Below are positions 25,330 to 36,234 of a stretch of 64,000 nt of DNA, piece by piece. The number at the start of each line of letters is the position of its first letter. The stretch's first letter is position 1. Source of the DNA: Thioalkalivibrio sp. ALJ21 (lineage in GTDB: Bacteria > Pseudomonadota > Gammaproteobacteria > Ectothiorhodospirales > Ectothiorhodospiraceae); contig NZ_KB905157.1 of the NCBI RefSeq assembly GCF_000378605.1, positions 247,773 through 311,772 on the forward strand, in the 5' to 3' direction. The notes under the pieces are model-generated. The model worked only from the letters and a program-made list of their open reading frames with translations. It was not told where the DNA came from and did no database searches. The position numbers and the translations under genes were made by a program.

Positions 25330-28300
25330 TTGAAAGCGTTGGCACAAACCAGGCGATCGCGGGCCCCCGAGTGGATTGCCGGGGCCTTTCTGCTGCTGGG
25401 AGTGCTGTGGGTCACCCTGTCCGATGTTGCCGTTGCCTGGTGGCTGGGCACCGAGATCGGCGATGCGCTGACCCTGGCCAATCTCGGCAAGGGCCTCGGA
25501 TTCATCACTGTATCGGCTTTGGCCCTTTATCTGGCGATGCGCTGGAGCGCAGTCGGGCAACTGGATGGCGACCGAGCGCCATCGTTGATGTCCTCCATCC
25601 CGAAGCGTTTTGGCCCAAAGCGTTTTGGAGCGGGTGGCTGGACGGTGCTGGCCCTTGCTGTGGCCCTGTCCACCACCGGTATGGCGTTTGGTACCTGGCA
25701 GATCCAGGCGACCTCCGCGAAGGATCAGGCGCGTGAGGATCTGCGCCGATCCGCCTTTCTCAAGGGTGCCCTGCTGGACCGCTGGCTGGCGGAGCGCGAG
25801 GGCGATGCGATGGTGCTCGCCCAGGCGCGGGACTTCTCCGTCTTTGCGCGAACCGCGGTCTTGGTGCAGTCGCCGCTGGCGCTGGAACAGGTACGTCATC
25901 GCCTGGAGTTGATGCATGAGCGTTACGACTACGACGCCATTTCGCTGATCGACCGGGACTGGCGGCCCATTGTGGAGGTGGGGCATAACTCGCTGGACGA
26001 TGTCGCGGTGGACAAGGCGGTCACGGAAGCCCTGGTCAGCGGTGAAGTGAGCGCCCCCTACCTGCATGCGAATGCCCGGGGCGAGGTGCGGATTAGCTGG
26101 GCGGTCCCGGTAGCGGACCGAGTCGATCCGGACGGCGAGTCAGTCGCCGTGGTCGTGCTGTCCTCCGGCATCGAGACGTTGCGTGCGCTGCTGACCGTAG
26201 GCGAGGAGGCGGGGACGGTCGATCCCCATGTGGTGGCCCGGGACGACACACGCTGGGCCACGATTGCACGAATCGAGGCACAGGGCGGCCATATCATCGA
26301 TCCGCCGGAGGCCTTCGCGCGCTTGCGCCACGAGATTCTCGACCGTGAACGAGAGGGTGTGACGGTAGCGCTGTTCGATGATGCCGATGGCGGTTTTCTG
26401 GCGGGCGTCCAGCCGCTGTCGGCACCGGGATGGGACCTGATCCTCAAGCGCAATGTTGTGTCACTGGCGATCGCACCCCGCCAGCAGGCGCTCTGGATGG
26501 GGGCCGCCACACTGTTTGTCTGGTTGATTATGCTGGCGGCCGGTGGCCTGCTCTGGCGCCAGCAGTGGCTGCGCCACCATCTGGAACTGATGCATTCGCA
26601 TGCCGAGCAGGACCGTCTGCTGCGACTGTACTTCGACATGCCGTTTCTGGGTATGGCGATCTCGTATCCGGGCGGCAGGGGCTGGGAGCGGGTCAATCCG
26701 TTCCTGGCACAGATGCTCGGCTACTCGCCGGAAGAACTGGTGCGGACCGACTGGGATCGTCTGGCCGTACCCGAGGATCGCGGCTGCGAAGCGCCGCTCG
26801 ATGCGGCCATGCAGGCCGGCGAGCGCGACGGGTACAGCATTGAGAAGCGGCTGTTGAGACGGGATGGCCGGGTGCTCGTCGCGGACATCGATGTGAAATG
26901 CACGCGCACGGCCGATGGCGCCATCGATCGAGTAGTCGCCACCATCGAGGACATCACCGAACGCCGGGAGCAGGAGGAGCGCCGGCGGCTGGCGTCGGTG
27001 GTGTTCGAAAACACCCGCGAAGGCGTGGTGATTACCGACGCCACCGCCCACATCCTGTCGGTCAATCGCGCATTTACCGAGTTGATGGGATATACCCAGG
27101 ACGAGGTGGTGGGACGCACGCCCAAGATGTTCCAGTCCGGGCGCCACGACCAGGCCTTCTACGCCAACATGCGGCGTCAGCTCGAGACCGAAGGGCACTG
27201 GCAGGGCGAGATATGGAACCGGCGCAAGACCGGCGAGATCTTCCCCGAACTGCAAAGCATCACGGCGGTGCGCGATGACCAGGGTCGCCTGACGCACTAC
27301 GTCTCGGTGTTTGCGGATATCTCCCGCCTCAAGGCATCGGAGGCCGAGCTCGACTTTCTCGCGCACCACGACCCCCTGACCGAGCTGCCCAACCGCCGGT
27401 TGCTGCGTGCCCGTCTGGCGCAGGCGATCGCGCTGATGCGGCGGCGCAATGGTCTGCTGGCGGTGCTGATCATCGACGTCGACCGTTTCAAGGACATCAA
27501 CGATTCAAGAGGGCATGCGGCGGGGGATCGCCTGCTGAAGATCGTCGCCGATCGCCTGCAGGCGGGGCGGCGGGGGACCGACACGGTCGCCCGCCTGGCC
27601 AGCGACGAGTTTGCCGTGCTGGCGGATAATCTGTCCCATGTGGACGATGCGGCACTGGTCGCCGAGGACATCCTGCGCGAAGTGGGACGCCCGGCGGATC
27701 TCGGCGATGGCGTCGAGATCGAGATCGCGGCGACGATCGGCATCGCCGTGTTCCCGGATCACGGGGCGGATGCCGAGACCCTGTTGCAGCAGGCCGGTAC
27801 CGCGCTGTCGCGTGCCAAGGAAGATGGGCGTGGCGGCTATCGCTACTACTCGGATGCCTTTACCGAGGCGGCCCGCGAGCGCATCGACCTGAATGCACGG
27901 CTGCGGCGCGCGATCGAGCAGGACAGTCTCGAGGTTCACTACCAGCCGCAGTATCGCGTCAGTGATGGTGTGCTGATCGGGGCCGAGGCCCTGCTGCGCT
28001 GGACCGATCCCGAACTGGGGCCCGTATCGCCCGGCCGCTTCATCCCGGTGGCGGAGCAGACGGGCCTGATCGTGGAGCTGGGCGACTGGGTGCTGCGGCG
28101 CGTGCTGGCGCAGGGGCAGGCCTGGCGCGATGCCGGCTATCCGGCTGTACGCCTGGCGGTGAATGTCTCCGCACTCCAGTTTCAGCGGGTGGCGATCGAC
28201 CAGCAGGTGGCCGATCTGCTGGAGGGGCATGGTTATCCGGCCAAGTATCTGGAGCTGGAGATCACCGAATCGGCGCTGATGTCGGACCCCGAACGCGCCC

Positions 28301-28671
28301 GGCGTATCCTCCAGCGGCTGCGCGAGCGGGGCGTGAGCTTTGCGGTGGACGATTTCGGGACCGGGTATTCGTCCATGGCCCAGCTCAAGCGCTTCCCGGT
28401 CGATACGCTGAAGGTCGACAAGAGTTTTGTGGACGGCCTGGCGGCGGGTGCGCACGATGCCGATGATCGCTCGATTGCGCGGGCGATCGTGGCGCTGGGA
28501 CACGGGCTGGGCCTGAGCGTGCTGGCCGAGGGGGTGGAGACCCGCGAGCAGCTCGGCGCGCTGCGCGAGCTGGGCTGCGATCACTACCAGGGCTATCTGG
28601 CCAGCCGGCCGCTACCCGCCGAGCGCTTCGTCGAGCTGTTGGCCGAAGGGGTGGTGGCGAAAGAGTATTAG
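25330..28671 (+). CDS. Membrane PAS-GGDEF-EAL cyclic-di-GMP protein
   Basis: About 1113 residues. Two N-terminal membrane helices (about 16-62), another near residue 105, an extracytoplasmic sensor region (about 130-375) and a helix (about 385-405) precede two PAS domains (about 425-540 and 553-670), a GGDEF domain and an EAL domain. The GGDEF signature is altered to ASDEF (757-761), so cyclase activity is doubtful. The EAL domain looks intact: EAL at 886-888, NVSALQF, ITESAL, VDDFGTGYSS, KVDKSF. It is therefore probably a phosphodiesterase lowering c-di-GMP. No ATG fits; TTG 25330 gives the most family-like start, but GTG 25069 is possible. The 3' end overlaps a convergent regulator gene by 4 bp. 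Confidence 0.88.
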   Translation: MKALAQTRRSRAPEWIAGAFLLLGVLWVTLSDVAVAWWLGTEIGDALTLANLGKGLGFITVSALALYLAMRWSAVGQLDGDRAPSLMSSIPKRFGPKRFGAGGWTVLALAVALSTTGMAFGTWQIQATSAKDQAREDLRRSAFLKGALLDRWLAEREGDAMVLAQARDFSVFARTAVLVQSPLALEQVRHRLELMHERYDYDAISLIDRDWRPIVEVGHNSLDDVAVDKAVTEALVSGEVSAPYLHANARGEVRISWAVPVADRVDPDGESVAVVVLSSGIETLRALLTVGEEAGTVDPHVVARDDTRWATIARIEAQGGHIIDPPEAFARLRHEILDREREGVTVALFDDADGGFLAGVQPLSAPGWDLILKRNVVSLAIAPRQQALWMGAATLFVWLIMLAAGGLLWRQQWLRHHLELMHSHAEQDRLLRLYFDMPFLGMAISYPGGRGWERVNPFLAQMLGYSPEELVRTDWDRLAVPEDRGCEAPLDAAMQAGERDGYSIEKRLLRRDGRVLVADIDVKCTRTADGAIDRVVATIEDITERREQEERRRLASVVFENTREGVVITDATAHILSVNRAFTELMGYTQDEVVGRTPKMFQSGRHDQAFYANMRRQLETEGHWQGEIWNRRKTGEIFPELQSITAVRDDQGRLTHYVSVFADISRLKASEAELDFLAHHDPLTELPNRRLLRARLAQAIALMRRRNGLLAVLIIDVDRFKDINDSRGHAAGDRLLKIVADRLQAGRRGTDTVARLASDEFAVLADNLSHVDDAALVAEDILREVGRPADLGDGVEIEIAATIGIAVFPDHGADAETLLQQAGTALSRAKEDGRGGYRYYSDAFTEAARERIDLNARLRRAIEQDSLEVHYQPQYRVSDGVLIGAEALLRWTDPELGPVSPGRFIPVAEQTGLIVELGDWVLRRVLAQGQAWRDAGYPAVRLAVNVSALQFQRVAIDQQVADLLEGHGYPAKYLELEITESALMSDPERARRILQRLRERGVSFAVDDFGTGYSSMAQLKRFPVDTLKVDKSFVDGLAAGAHDADDRSIARAIVALGHGLGLSVLAEGVETREQLGALRELGCDHYQGYLASRPLPAERFVELLAEGVVAKEY

Positions 28672-29045
28672 TCCGCGCGTGCCGAGTCGGCCAGGAATTC
28701 GCTGAAGTTGTCCAGCTCCTCGCGGATGGCCGCCGTCGCGCGGGCTTCCATCTCCCGGTAGCGGGCCAGTACCCGTTCGCCAAACTCCGTTACCCGTGCG
28801 CCGCCCCCGCCGGAGCCCCCCTTGGCCGTCTCGACCATGGGGTCACGGAAACTCTGGTTCATCGTCTCGACCAGATCCCAGGCGCGCCGATACGACATGC
28901 CGACACTGCGTGCCGCGGCCGAGATGGAACCCTTCTCGCGGATGGCCTCCAGCAGCATGGCCTTGCCCGGGCCCATGGCCGTGACCTCGCCGAGCAGCAC
29001 GCGCAGGCGCGGGGTTTGCGGGTGATCGGAGTGGTGTGTCGTCAT
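28668..29045 (-). CDS. ModE-like winged-helix regulator (N-terminal domain only)
   Basis: A 125-residue DNA-binding protein like the N-terminal half of ModE. The helix-turn-helix is in GSISAAARSVGMSYRRAWDL (about residues 39-58), followed by the GGSGGGGARVTEFG wing. The molybdate-binding TOBE domains are missing, as in many short ModE-like regulators, so its signal is not clear. ATG 29045 is the natural start; the longer frame would run into an inverted repeat. No molybdenum gene is nearby. Confidence 0.82.
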   Translation of the reverse strand: MTTHHSDHPQTPRLRVLLGEVTAMGPGKAMLLEAIREKGSISAAARSVGMSYRRAWDLVETMNQSFRDPMVETAKGGSGGGGARVTEFGERVLARYREMEARATAAIREELDNFSEFLADSARAD

Positions 29046-29109
29046 GCCTTGGGTGCCCCGGGTGGAACGGATATGGTGCCCGGAATGGGCATCGTCGCCA
29101 AGGCACGAA

Positions 29110-29182
29110 CGGTAGGAGGCCAGCCCTCTGGCCGATTGGCCCTTTCCGGCGCCCAATCGGCCAGAGGGCTGGCCTCCTACCG
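29110..29182. repeat. REP-like inverted repeat, copy 1
   Basis: Two 30-bp arms (29110-29139 and 29153-29182) are perfect inverted copies beginning CGGTAGGAGGCCAGCCC. Each arm is itself a small hairpin (GGCCAG/CTGGCC). A related copy is at 63239-63308. It lies between the ModE-like gene and acs. Confidence 0.75.
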
Positions 29183-29225
29183 GAAGATCAAAGCAGGGCC
29201 GGGGCGATGGGCCCCGGCCCGTGAC

Positions 29226-31184
<1,959 letters not shown>

Positions 31185-31273
31185 CAGGGCCTCCGTGATT
31201 CAGTTCGGGAATCGTGATCAATTCGTGGGCATTTTGGGAGCTGAGGATAGCATGTCGACCGCCGGGATCCGTG

Positions 31274-32014
31274 CTACCAGAGCCACCCAGGGCGGAACAG
31301 CACGCGCTCCAGCGGGACTCGTGCCTCCGGAGAAAGCTGGCTGACCAGGGCGGCGAACAGCTCGCCGGCGGCCAGGGCGTCGAACAGCGCGTCGTGTGCG
31401 CGGTACTGCGGCAGATTGTAGCGTCCGCGCAGGGTGTGAAGGCGCATGCCATCCGCCGGGATCGGGCGCCCCGCGCGCCGCAACTGGCGCTCCGCCAGGC
31501 GCAGGGTATCGACCACCGGGAGCGGGGGGCGCACGCCGTACAGGCGATGGCACGCCTCCTCCAGAAAGCCGAGCTCCAGTGCGGCGTGATGGGCGACCAG
31601 GACGCGCCCCTGAAGCGCCTCGAACAGGGCATCGAGGGCGCTGTCCACGGTGGTCCCGCCGGCCGCCTCGCGGTCGGTGATGCGGTGGATGACCGCGCTT
31701 TGTTCCGGCACCGGGCAATCCGCGCGTACGAGCCGCTGATCGGCGGTCGACAGGTCGATGCGTACACCGTCCATCGCCACCCAGCCGATGCTCAGGATCG
31801 CATCGTGCTCCGGGTCCAGCCCCGTGGTTTCGAGATCCACCGCGAGAAAGCGGCAGTCCGCCACCACGTGCCGGGCGGAGGGCAGGGGTGACTCCAGGCA
31901 GGCCCGCAGCGCCCCAGCCGGGGCGTGTTGCGCCGCCCGCTGGCGGCGCCGGCAAAAACGCCAGTGCCCGATGGGGTGCACCCAAGGGGTGTCCTTCGGC
32001 CGTGGGCAGGGCAT
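31274..32014 (-). CDS. DnaQ-like 3'-5' exonuclease
   Basis: A 246-residue DEDDh exonuclease. Exo I is AVDLETTGLD (D and E metal ligands), Exo II lies around VAHHAALELGFL, and Exo III is HDALFDALAA. About 60 residues of basic, low-complexity sequence precede the fold. Start is uncertain: ATG 32014 is 40 bp after the DUF294 gene and has a weak ribosome site. It follows a cNMP/CBS/nucleotidyltransferase gene on the same strand, a pairing seen in many proteobacteria. Nucleic acid target unknown. Confidence 0.85.
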   Translation of the reverse strand: MPCPRPKDTPWVHPIGHWRFCRRRQRAAQHAPAGALRACLESPLPSARHVVADCRFLAVDLETTGLDPEHDAILSIGWVAMDGVRIDLSTADQRLVRADCPVPEQSAVIHRITDREAAGGTTVDSALDALFEALQGRVLVAHHAALELGFLEEACHRLYGVRPPLPVVDTLRLAERQLRRAGRPIPADGMRLHTLRGRYNLPQYRAHDALFDALAAGELFAALVSQLSPEARVPLERVLFRPGWLW

Positions 32015-32054
32015 CAGGAAGCCTCGGACGGGTACATGCAATACACGAGACGTG

Positions 32055-33902
32055 TCACCCGTGTACCTGCTCGGCCTGGGCCAGGGCGGTCTTCTGCGCA
32101 TGGGCCACCAGGCGAAAGGCGTTCTTCAGGTGGCTGCGCTCCAGCCCGGACAGCTCGTTCGGGGGCAGGGCGTTGTCGGGGGCGGACCCGCGCCGGATCT
32201 GCTCGGCCTGCAGGCGCGCGCGCAGCGTGGCGATGAACTGCCAGGCGTCGATCAGATCGGCGCCTGTGCCCTCCGACAGAGCACCCGCGTGGCGAGCGGC
32301 TCGCAGTCGCTCAAGCGTGCCACGTGCATCCGACCCGGCGCGCAGGGCAAACACCCGGGCCAGCGCGACGATCGGCATCAGGCCGCGCATCTTCAGGTCC
32401 AGGGTGTCGGCGTGTTCGCCCCCGCGTTCGAGCACGAACTGACGAAAGAACCCCAGTGGGGGGCGCAGCTGCCGCGCCTGGTCGGCGAGCGTGCTCAGCA
32501 ACGCCTCGCTGCGATAGCCCTGTTCCAGGGCCGCGTGGCGCACGGGCTCGAACAGGTGGGTCGGGCCATGGATCACGCGCAGATCGAGGTAATGGGTGGC
32601 GAGCATCGCATCGCGCGGTGAGGGGTGGCTCAACACCCGCCGGATTTCGCGCTCCCAGTCGCTGGTCGAGCGACGCCAGTGGGGCTGGCTCGGGTCAACA
32701 TCGCCCGGACAGCGCCGGATGCCGCAGGCCGCCAGGCCTTCGCCGACCTCATCGGCCAGGCGCTGGAACCAGGCGTCGGCCTCGGGGGGTGCCGCATCGT
32801 CGTAGACCAGCGCCGTGTCCTGATCGGTATGCACCATCTGTTCGTGCCGCCCCTGACTGCCGCTGGCCAGCCAGGCGTAGGCGGCCGGCGCGGGCCCGAG
32901 CTTCGCTTCTGCCTGTTCAATCAGGCACTGCGTGAGGGTGTCGATCACCGTGGTGATGGTCTGGCCGATCTGGGTCGCATCGGCCCCGGCCTCGACCAGC
33001 TGCACCTGCAGGCTGGGCAGGGCCCGCATCACGTCGCGCAGGGCGTCGAGGCCGTCGGCGCGGCGCAGATCGCGTACCAGGTAGACCGCGCTGGTGCCCT
33101 GATGGCGGATCAGGTCGGTGCTGGAGAGAATGCCGACCAGCGGGCCGTTCTCGCCATCGGTGACCGGCAGGTGATGGATGTCCCGCCGCGCCATGCGCAG
33201 CAGGGCATCGAAGGCCGGGGTGTCGCGGCTGACCGAGGCGACCGGCTGGGCCATGCAGTCGGCCACGCGGCATCCGGGGTCGGTGCCGGCGGCCAGGGCA
33301 TGGCGCAGGTCGGTGTCGGTCAGGATGCCCACCGGGAGGTCTTCCTTTCCGGGCTCGTGCAGCAGAAGGGCGGAGATGTCTGCCTCGGTCATGCGCTGGG
33401 CCGCTTCGCGCAAGGTGAGGCTGGTGGGCGACATGATGGGTCGTGGCGTCATCAGGGCACGCACGGGGGTCGTCAGCAGGCTGCGCTCGCCCGCTGGCGA
33501 GGTCGCGGCTGGCGCCCGCAGGCGGTCCGCGCCGAGATCGATGAACTCGCGGAAGGCCCCGTCCCGGCCGGCGAGGTCGCGGGCACGGTCGGCCTCCAGC
33601 TGGTAGATCAGGGCGTCCTCGGTGATGCGACCGTGCAGGTTGTCGGTGTGGGCGGTGTTGAGCAGGTCGCCTTCGCCCAGACGGTCCTGGAGCTGATCCT
33701 GGGCGTCGTACAGTTCGGCGGCCCCGGTGCGCACGATCCACAGCTCGCCGGGGGGCGCATCTTCGGGCGGAAACGGGCTGTCCTCGCGCAGGTAGCGCAG
33801 GGTCAGGCGCCGAACGAGGCTGGTGCGGGTTTCGGACGGCAGTCGCGCGAGCTCCGGGCAGCGTTCCAGGAACTCGCGAATCTCTTCCAGTTCACCGTTC
33901 AT
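32055..33902 (-). CDS. DUF294 signalling protein: cNMP-like, CBS pair, nucleotidyltransferase (A)
   Basis: A 615-residue multidomain protein. The order is a cNMP-binding-like domain (about 1-125), two CBS domains (about 150-270), a DUF294 nucleotidyltransferase (GSQGRHEQMVHTDQD, about 345-360) and a DUF294 C-terminal helical domain. The G-S-x-x-R-x-E-Q and D-Q-D motifs resemble GlnD-type nucleotidyltransferases. It may modify a protein in response to adenylates or cyclic nucleotides. It lies between the exonuclease and the symporter. A second copy with the same architecture is 2.3 kb away. Confidence 0.88.
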   Translation of the reverse strand: MNGELEEIREFLERCPELARLPSETRTSLVRRLTLRYLREDSPFPPEDAPPGELWIVRTGAAELYDAQDQLQDRLGEGDLLNTAHTDNLHGRITEDALIYQLEADRARDLAGRDGAFREFIDLGADRLRAPAATSPAGERSLLTTPVRALMTPRPIMSPTSLTLREAAQRMTEADISALLLHEPGKEDLPVGILTDTDLRHALAAGTDPGCRVADCMAQPVASVSRDTPAFDALLRMARRDIHHLPVTDGENGPLVGILSSTDLIRHQGTSAVYLVRDLRRADGLDALRDVMRALPSLQVQLVEAGADATQIGQTITTVIDTLTQCLIEQAEAKLGPAPAAYAWLASGSQGRHEQMVHTDQDTALVYDDAAPPEADAWFQRLADEVGEGLAACGIRRCPGDVDPSQPHWRRSTSDWEREIRRVLSHPSPRDAMLATHYLDLRVIHGPTHLFEPVRHAALEQGYRSEALLSTLADQARQLRPPLGFFRQFVLERGGEHADTLDLKMRGLMPIVALARVFALRAGSDARGTLERLRAARHAGALSEGTGADLIDAWQFIATLRARLQAEQIRRGSAPDNALPPNELSGLERSHLKNAFRLVAHAQKTALAQAEQVHG

Positions 33903-33993
33903 GTGTGTTCCGGACAACCGTCTTCGCGGGATGGGTGATGCTCAGGGCAAGCCTGCAACGGCCGATGCGGCCGCTGGAGGTTTGTCCCGAAGG

Positions 33994-34027
33994 AAAAAAA
34001 GCCGACCCGGCATCTGCCGGGCCGACC
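33994..34027 (-). terminator. Intrinsic terminator of the symporter operon
   Basis: On the minus strand a GC-rich hairpin (CCCGGCA/TGCCGGG core at 34006-34021, extended by GTC/GAC-type pairs) is followed by TTTTTTT at 34000-33994. It ends the symporter transcript about 100 nt after its stop. Confidence 0.75.
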
Positions 34028-34094
34028 TCAGGGAGATGGTGATCCCCCTTTCCTGCATGAATGTTAAGCGTTTCCATTCATGGTGGGCCGAGAG

Positions 34095-34123
34095 GCCCGG
34101 TCATGTCGGCGACATGACCGGGC
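34095..34123 (-). terminator. 13-bp hairpin after the symporter stop
   Basis: GCCCGGTCATGTC (34095-34107), loop of three, GACATGACCGGGC (34111-34123). Perfect stem directly after the symporter gene, without a T-tract. It may protect the 3' end or act as a first terminator before the one at 33994-34027. Confidence 0.5.
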
Positions 34124-34129
34124 ACGGCA

Positions 34130-35908
34130 TCAGCTCGGGTTGTCGGTGCGCGGGACACGCACGCTTTCCACCAGTTCCTGGATATGCTGCGGCGGTTCCT
34201 TGGTCAGCTTCATCACGATGTAGGCCGCGACGAAGTTGAACACCGCACCAATGGCGCCGAAGCCGGTCGGGTTCACGCCGAACAGCCAGTACTCCTCGGT
34301 ATCCGGGAGCATGGCGGTGCCGGAGAAGAAGAACCACCCCTTGTAGGTAAAGATGTACAGCAGGGTGGTCACCAGACCGACCAGCATGCCGGCGATCGCG
34401 CCTTCCTTGTTCATCTTCTTCATGAAGATGCCCATCATCAGGGTCGGGAACAGCGAGGCTGCAGCCAGACCGAAGGCGAGTGCTACCACCTCGGCCGCAA
34501 AGCCCGGTGGATTCAACCCCAGATACCCGGCGAACAGGATTGCGCCTGCCATGGCGATACGTCCCGCCAGCAGCTCGTTTCTCTCGCTGATTCGGGGCAT
34601 GAATACGCCCTTCAGCAAGTCATGCGAGATGGCCGACGAGATGGCCAGCAACAGACCGGCCGCGGTCGACAGGGCCGCCGCGATACCACCGGCCGCCACC
34701 AGCGCGATCACCCAGCCCGGAAGACCGGCGATCTCGGGGTTTGCCAGCACCATGATGTCGCGGTCGAGGGTTACGATCTCGGAGCCTTCCCAGCCGTATT
34801 CCTCTTCCGCCATCGCGGCGAACTCTTCGTTGGCATCGTTGTAGTACTGCATGCGGCCGTCTTCGTTCTTGTCCTCGAACGCGAGCAGACCAGTCTGTTC
34901 CCAGCGCTCCATCCAGGCCGGCTTGTCCTCGTAGGCCAGGTGGCCTTCCTCGGTGCCGATCTCGCCCGGATGCACGGTGTTGACGAGGTTCCAGATCGCC
35001 ATCGCACCGACCGCCGGGGCGGTGGTGTAGAGGATGCCGATGAAGACCAGCGCCCAGCCGGCGGACTTACGCGCATCGCGCACACGCGGCACGGTAAAGA
35101 ACCGGATGATCACGTGCGGCAGACCGGCGGTACCGATCATCAGCGCCATGGTCAGCAGGAACATGTTGAGCATGCTCATGCCGCCCTCGGTGGCCGTGTA
35201 CATGGTGAAGCCAAGATCCACCATTGTCTGGTCCAGGGCCTCCAGCAGGTAGGTGTCCTGGCCCTGCAGGGTGGAACCCAGGCCGATCTGCGGGAACACC
35301 TGGCCGGTGAGCGTCAGCGAGATGAAGACCGCCGGCACGGTGTAGGCGAAGATCATGATCACGTACTGTGCGATCTGGGTGTAGGTAATCCCCTTCATCC
35401 CGCCGAGCACCGCGTAGATGAACACCACCGCCATGCCCGAGATCAGGCCGATGGCCAGCGGCACTTCGAGGATGTTGGAGAACGCAATCCCGACACCACG
35501 CATCTGCCCGATCACGTAGGTGATGGACATCGCGAGCAGCGAGATGACTGCCACCACGCGCGCGACCTTCGAGTAGAACCGGTCACCGATGAATTCCGGC
35601 ACCGTAAACTTGCCGAACTTGCGCAGGTACGGGGCCAGCAGCAGGGCCATCAGCACGTAGCCGCCGGTCCAGCCCATCAGGTAGGCGCCCCCGGTGAAGC
35701 CGAGGAACGCGATCAGGCCGGCCATGGAGATGAACGACGCGGCGGACATCCAGTCCGCGGCCGTGGCCATCCCGTTGGCGATCGGGTTGACGCCGCGTCC
35801 GGCGACGTAGAACTCGCTGGTCGAACCGGCGCGCGCCCAGATGGCGATACCGATGTACAGGGCGAAGGTCGCCCCGACCACGAGCAGGCTTAGAGTCTGT
35901 TGATCCAT
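34130..35908 (-). CDS. Sodium/acetate-type solute symporter
   Basis: A 592-residue SSS-family symporter of the ActP/VC2705 type with about 13 membrane helices. Recognisable features are EFYVAGRGVNP, ATAADWMSAASFISMAG and YAVLGGMKGITYTQI. A soluble insertion of about 70 acidic residues (about 320-390, including YEDKPAWMERWEQTG) lies between helices. It probably takes up acetate or another short carboxylate with sodium, supplying Acs. It lies 7 bp downstream of the small-subunit gene. Confidence 0.92.
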   Translation of the reverse strand: MDQQTLSLLVVGATFALYIGIAIWARAGSTSEFYVAGRGVNPIANGMATAADWMSAASFISMAGLIAFLGFTGGAYLMGWTGGYVLMALLLAPYLRKFGKFTVPEFIGDRFYSKVARVVAVISLLAMSITYVIGQMRGVGIAFSNILEVPLAIGLISGMAVVFIYAVLGGMKGITYTQIAQYVIMIFAYTVPAVFISLTLTGQVFPQIGLGSTLQGQDTYLLEALDQTMVDLGFTMYTATEGGMSMLNMFLLTMALMIGTAGLPHVIIRFFTVPRVRDARKSAGWALVFIGILYTTAPAVGAMAIWNLVNTVHPGEIGTEEGHLAYEDKPAWMERWEQTGLLAFEDKNEDGRMQYYNDANEEFAAMAEEEYGWEGSEIVTLDRDIMVLANPEIAGLPGWVIALVAAGGIAAALSTAAGLLLAISSAISHDLLKGVFMPRISERNELLAGRIAMAGAILFAGYLGLNPPGFAAEVVALAFGLAAASLFPTLMMGIFMKKMNKEGAIAGMLVGLVTTLLYIFTYKGWFFFSGTAMLPDTEEYWLFGVNPTGFGAIGAVFNFVAAYIVMKLTKEPPQHIQELVESVRVPRTDNPS

Positions 35909-35915
35909 GACAGGC

Positions 35916-36179
35916 TTACTCCTCGTGGACGTTGTACTTGCGATCCAGGACGTTCATGCGCCAGGCATAAACGAAGATCAGGATGATGAAGGTGTAGATC
36001 GCGCCCTGCTGGGCGAACCAGAAGCCCAGCGGATACCCGCCGATCGAGAACGCGTTCAGCGGTGCGGCCAGAATGATCCCCAGCCCGAAGGACACGAGAA
36101 ACCAGACGGCAAGGCAGATCGCCAACAGGCGCAGATGCTCGCGCCAGTAGGCCTGCCGGCTCAGGTCTTCTTGTGACAT
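35916..36179 (-). CDS. DUF4212 sodium/substrate symporter small subunit
   Basis: An 87-residue protein with two membrane helices (about 18-42 and 55-75) and the family-typical N-terminus with YWREHLRLL. Such proteins are encoded just before SSS symporters and are taken to be their small subunit. ATG 36179 is preceded by GAGGAG. Frames extending further upstream would overlap the next gene and have no ribosome site. Confidence 0.9.
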   Translation of the reverse strand: MSQEDLSRQAYWREHLRLLAICLAVWFLVSFGLGIILAAPLNAFSIGGYPLGFWFAQQGAIYTFIILIFVYAWRMNVLDRKYNVHEE

Positions 36180-36234
36180 GACGTAGCTCCTCTCATAGGT
36201 TTTATTGTTTGCCGTGACTCGTCTATGCGATTCG

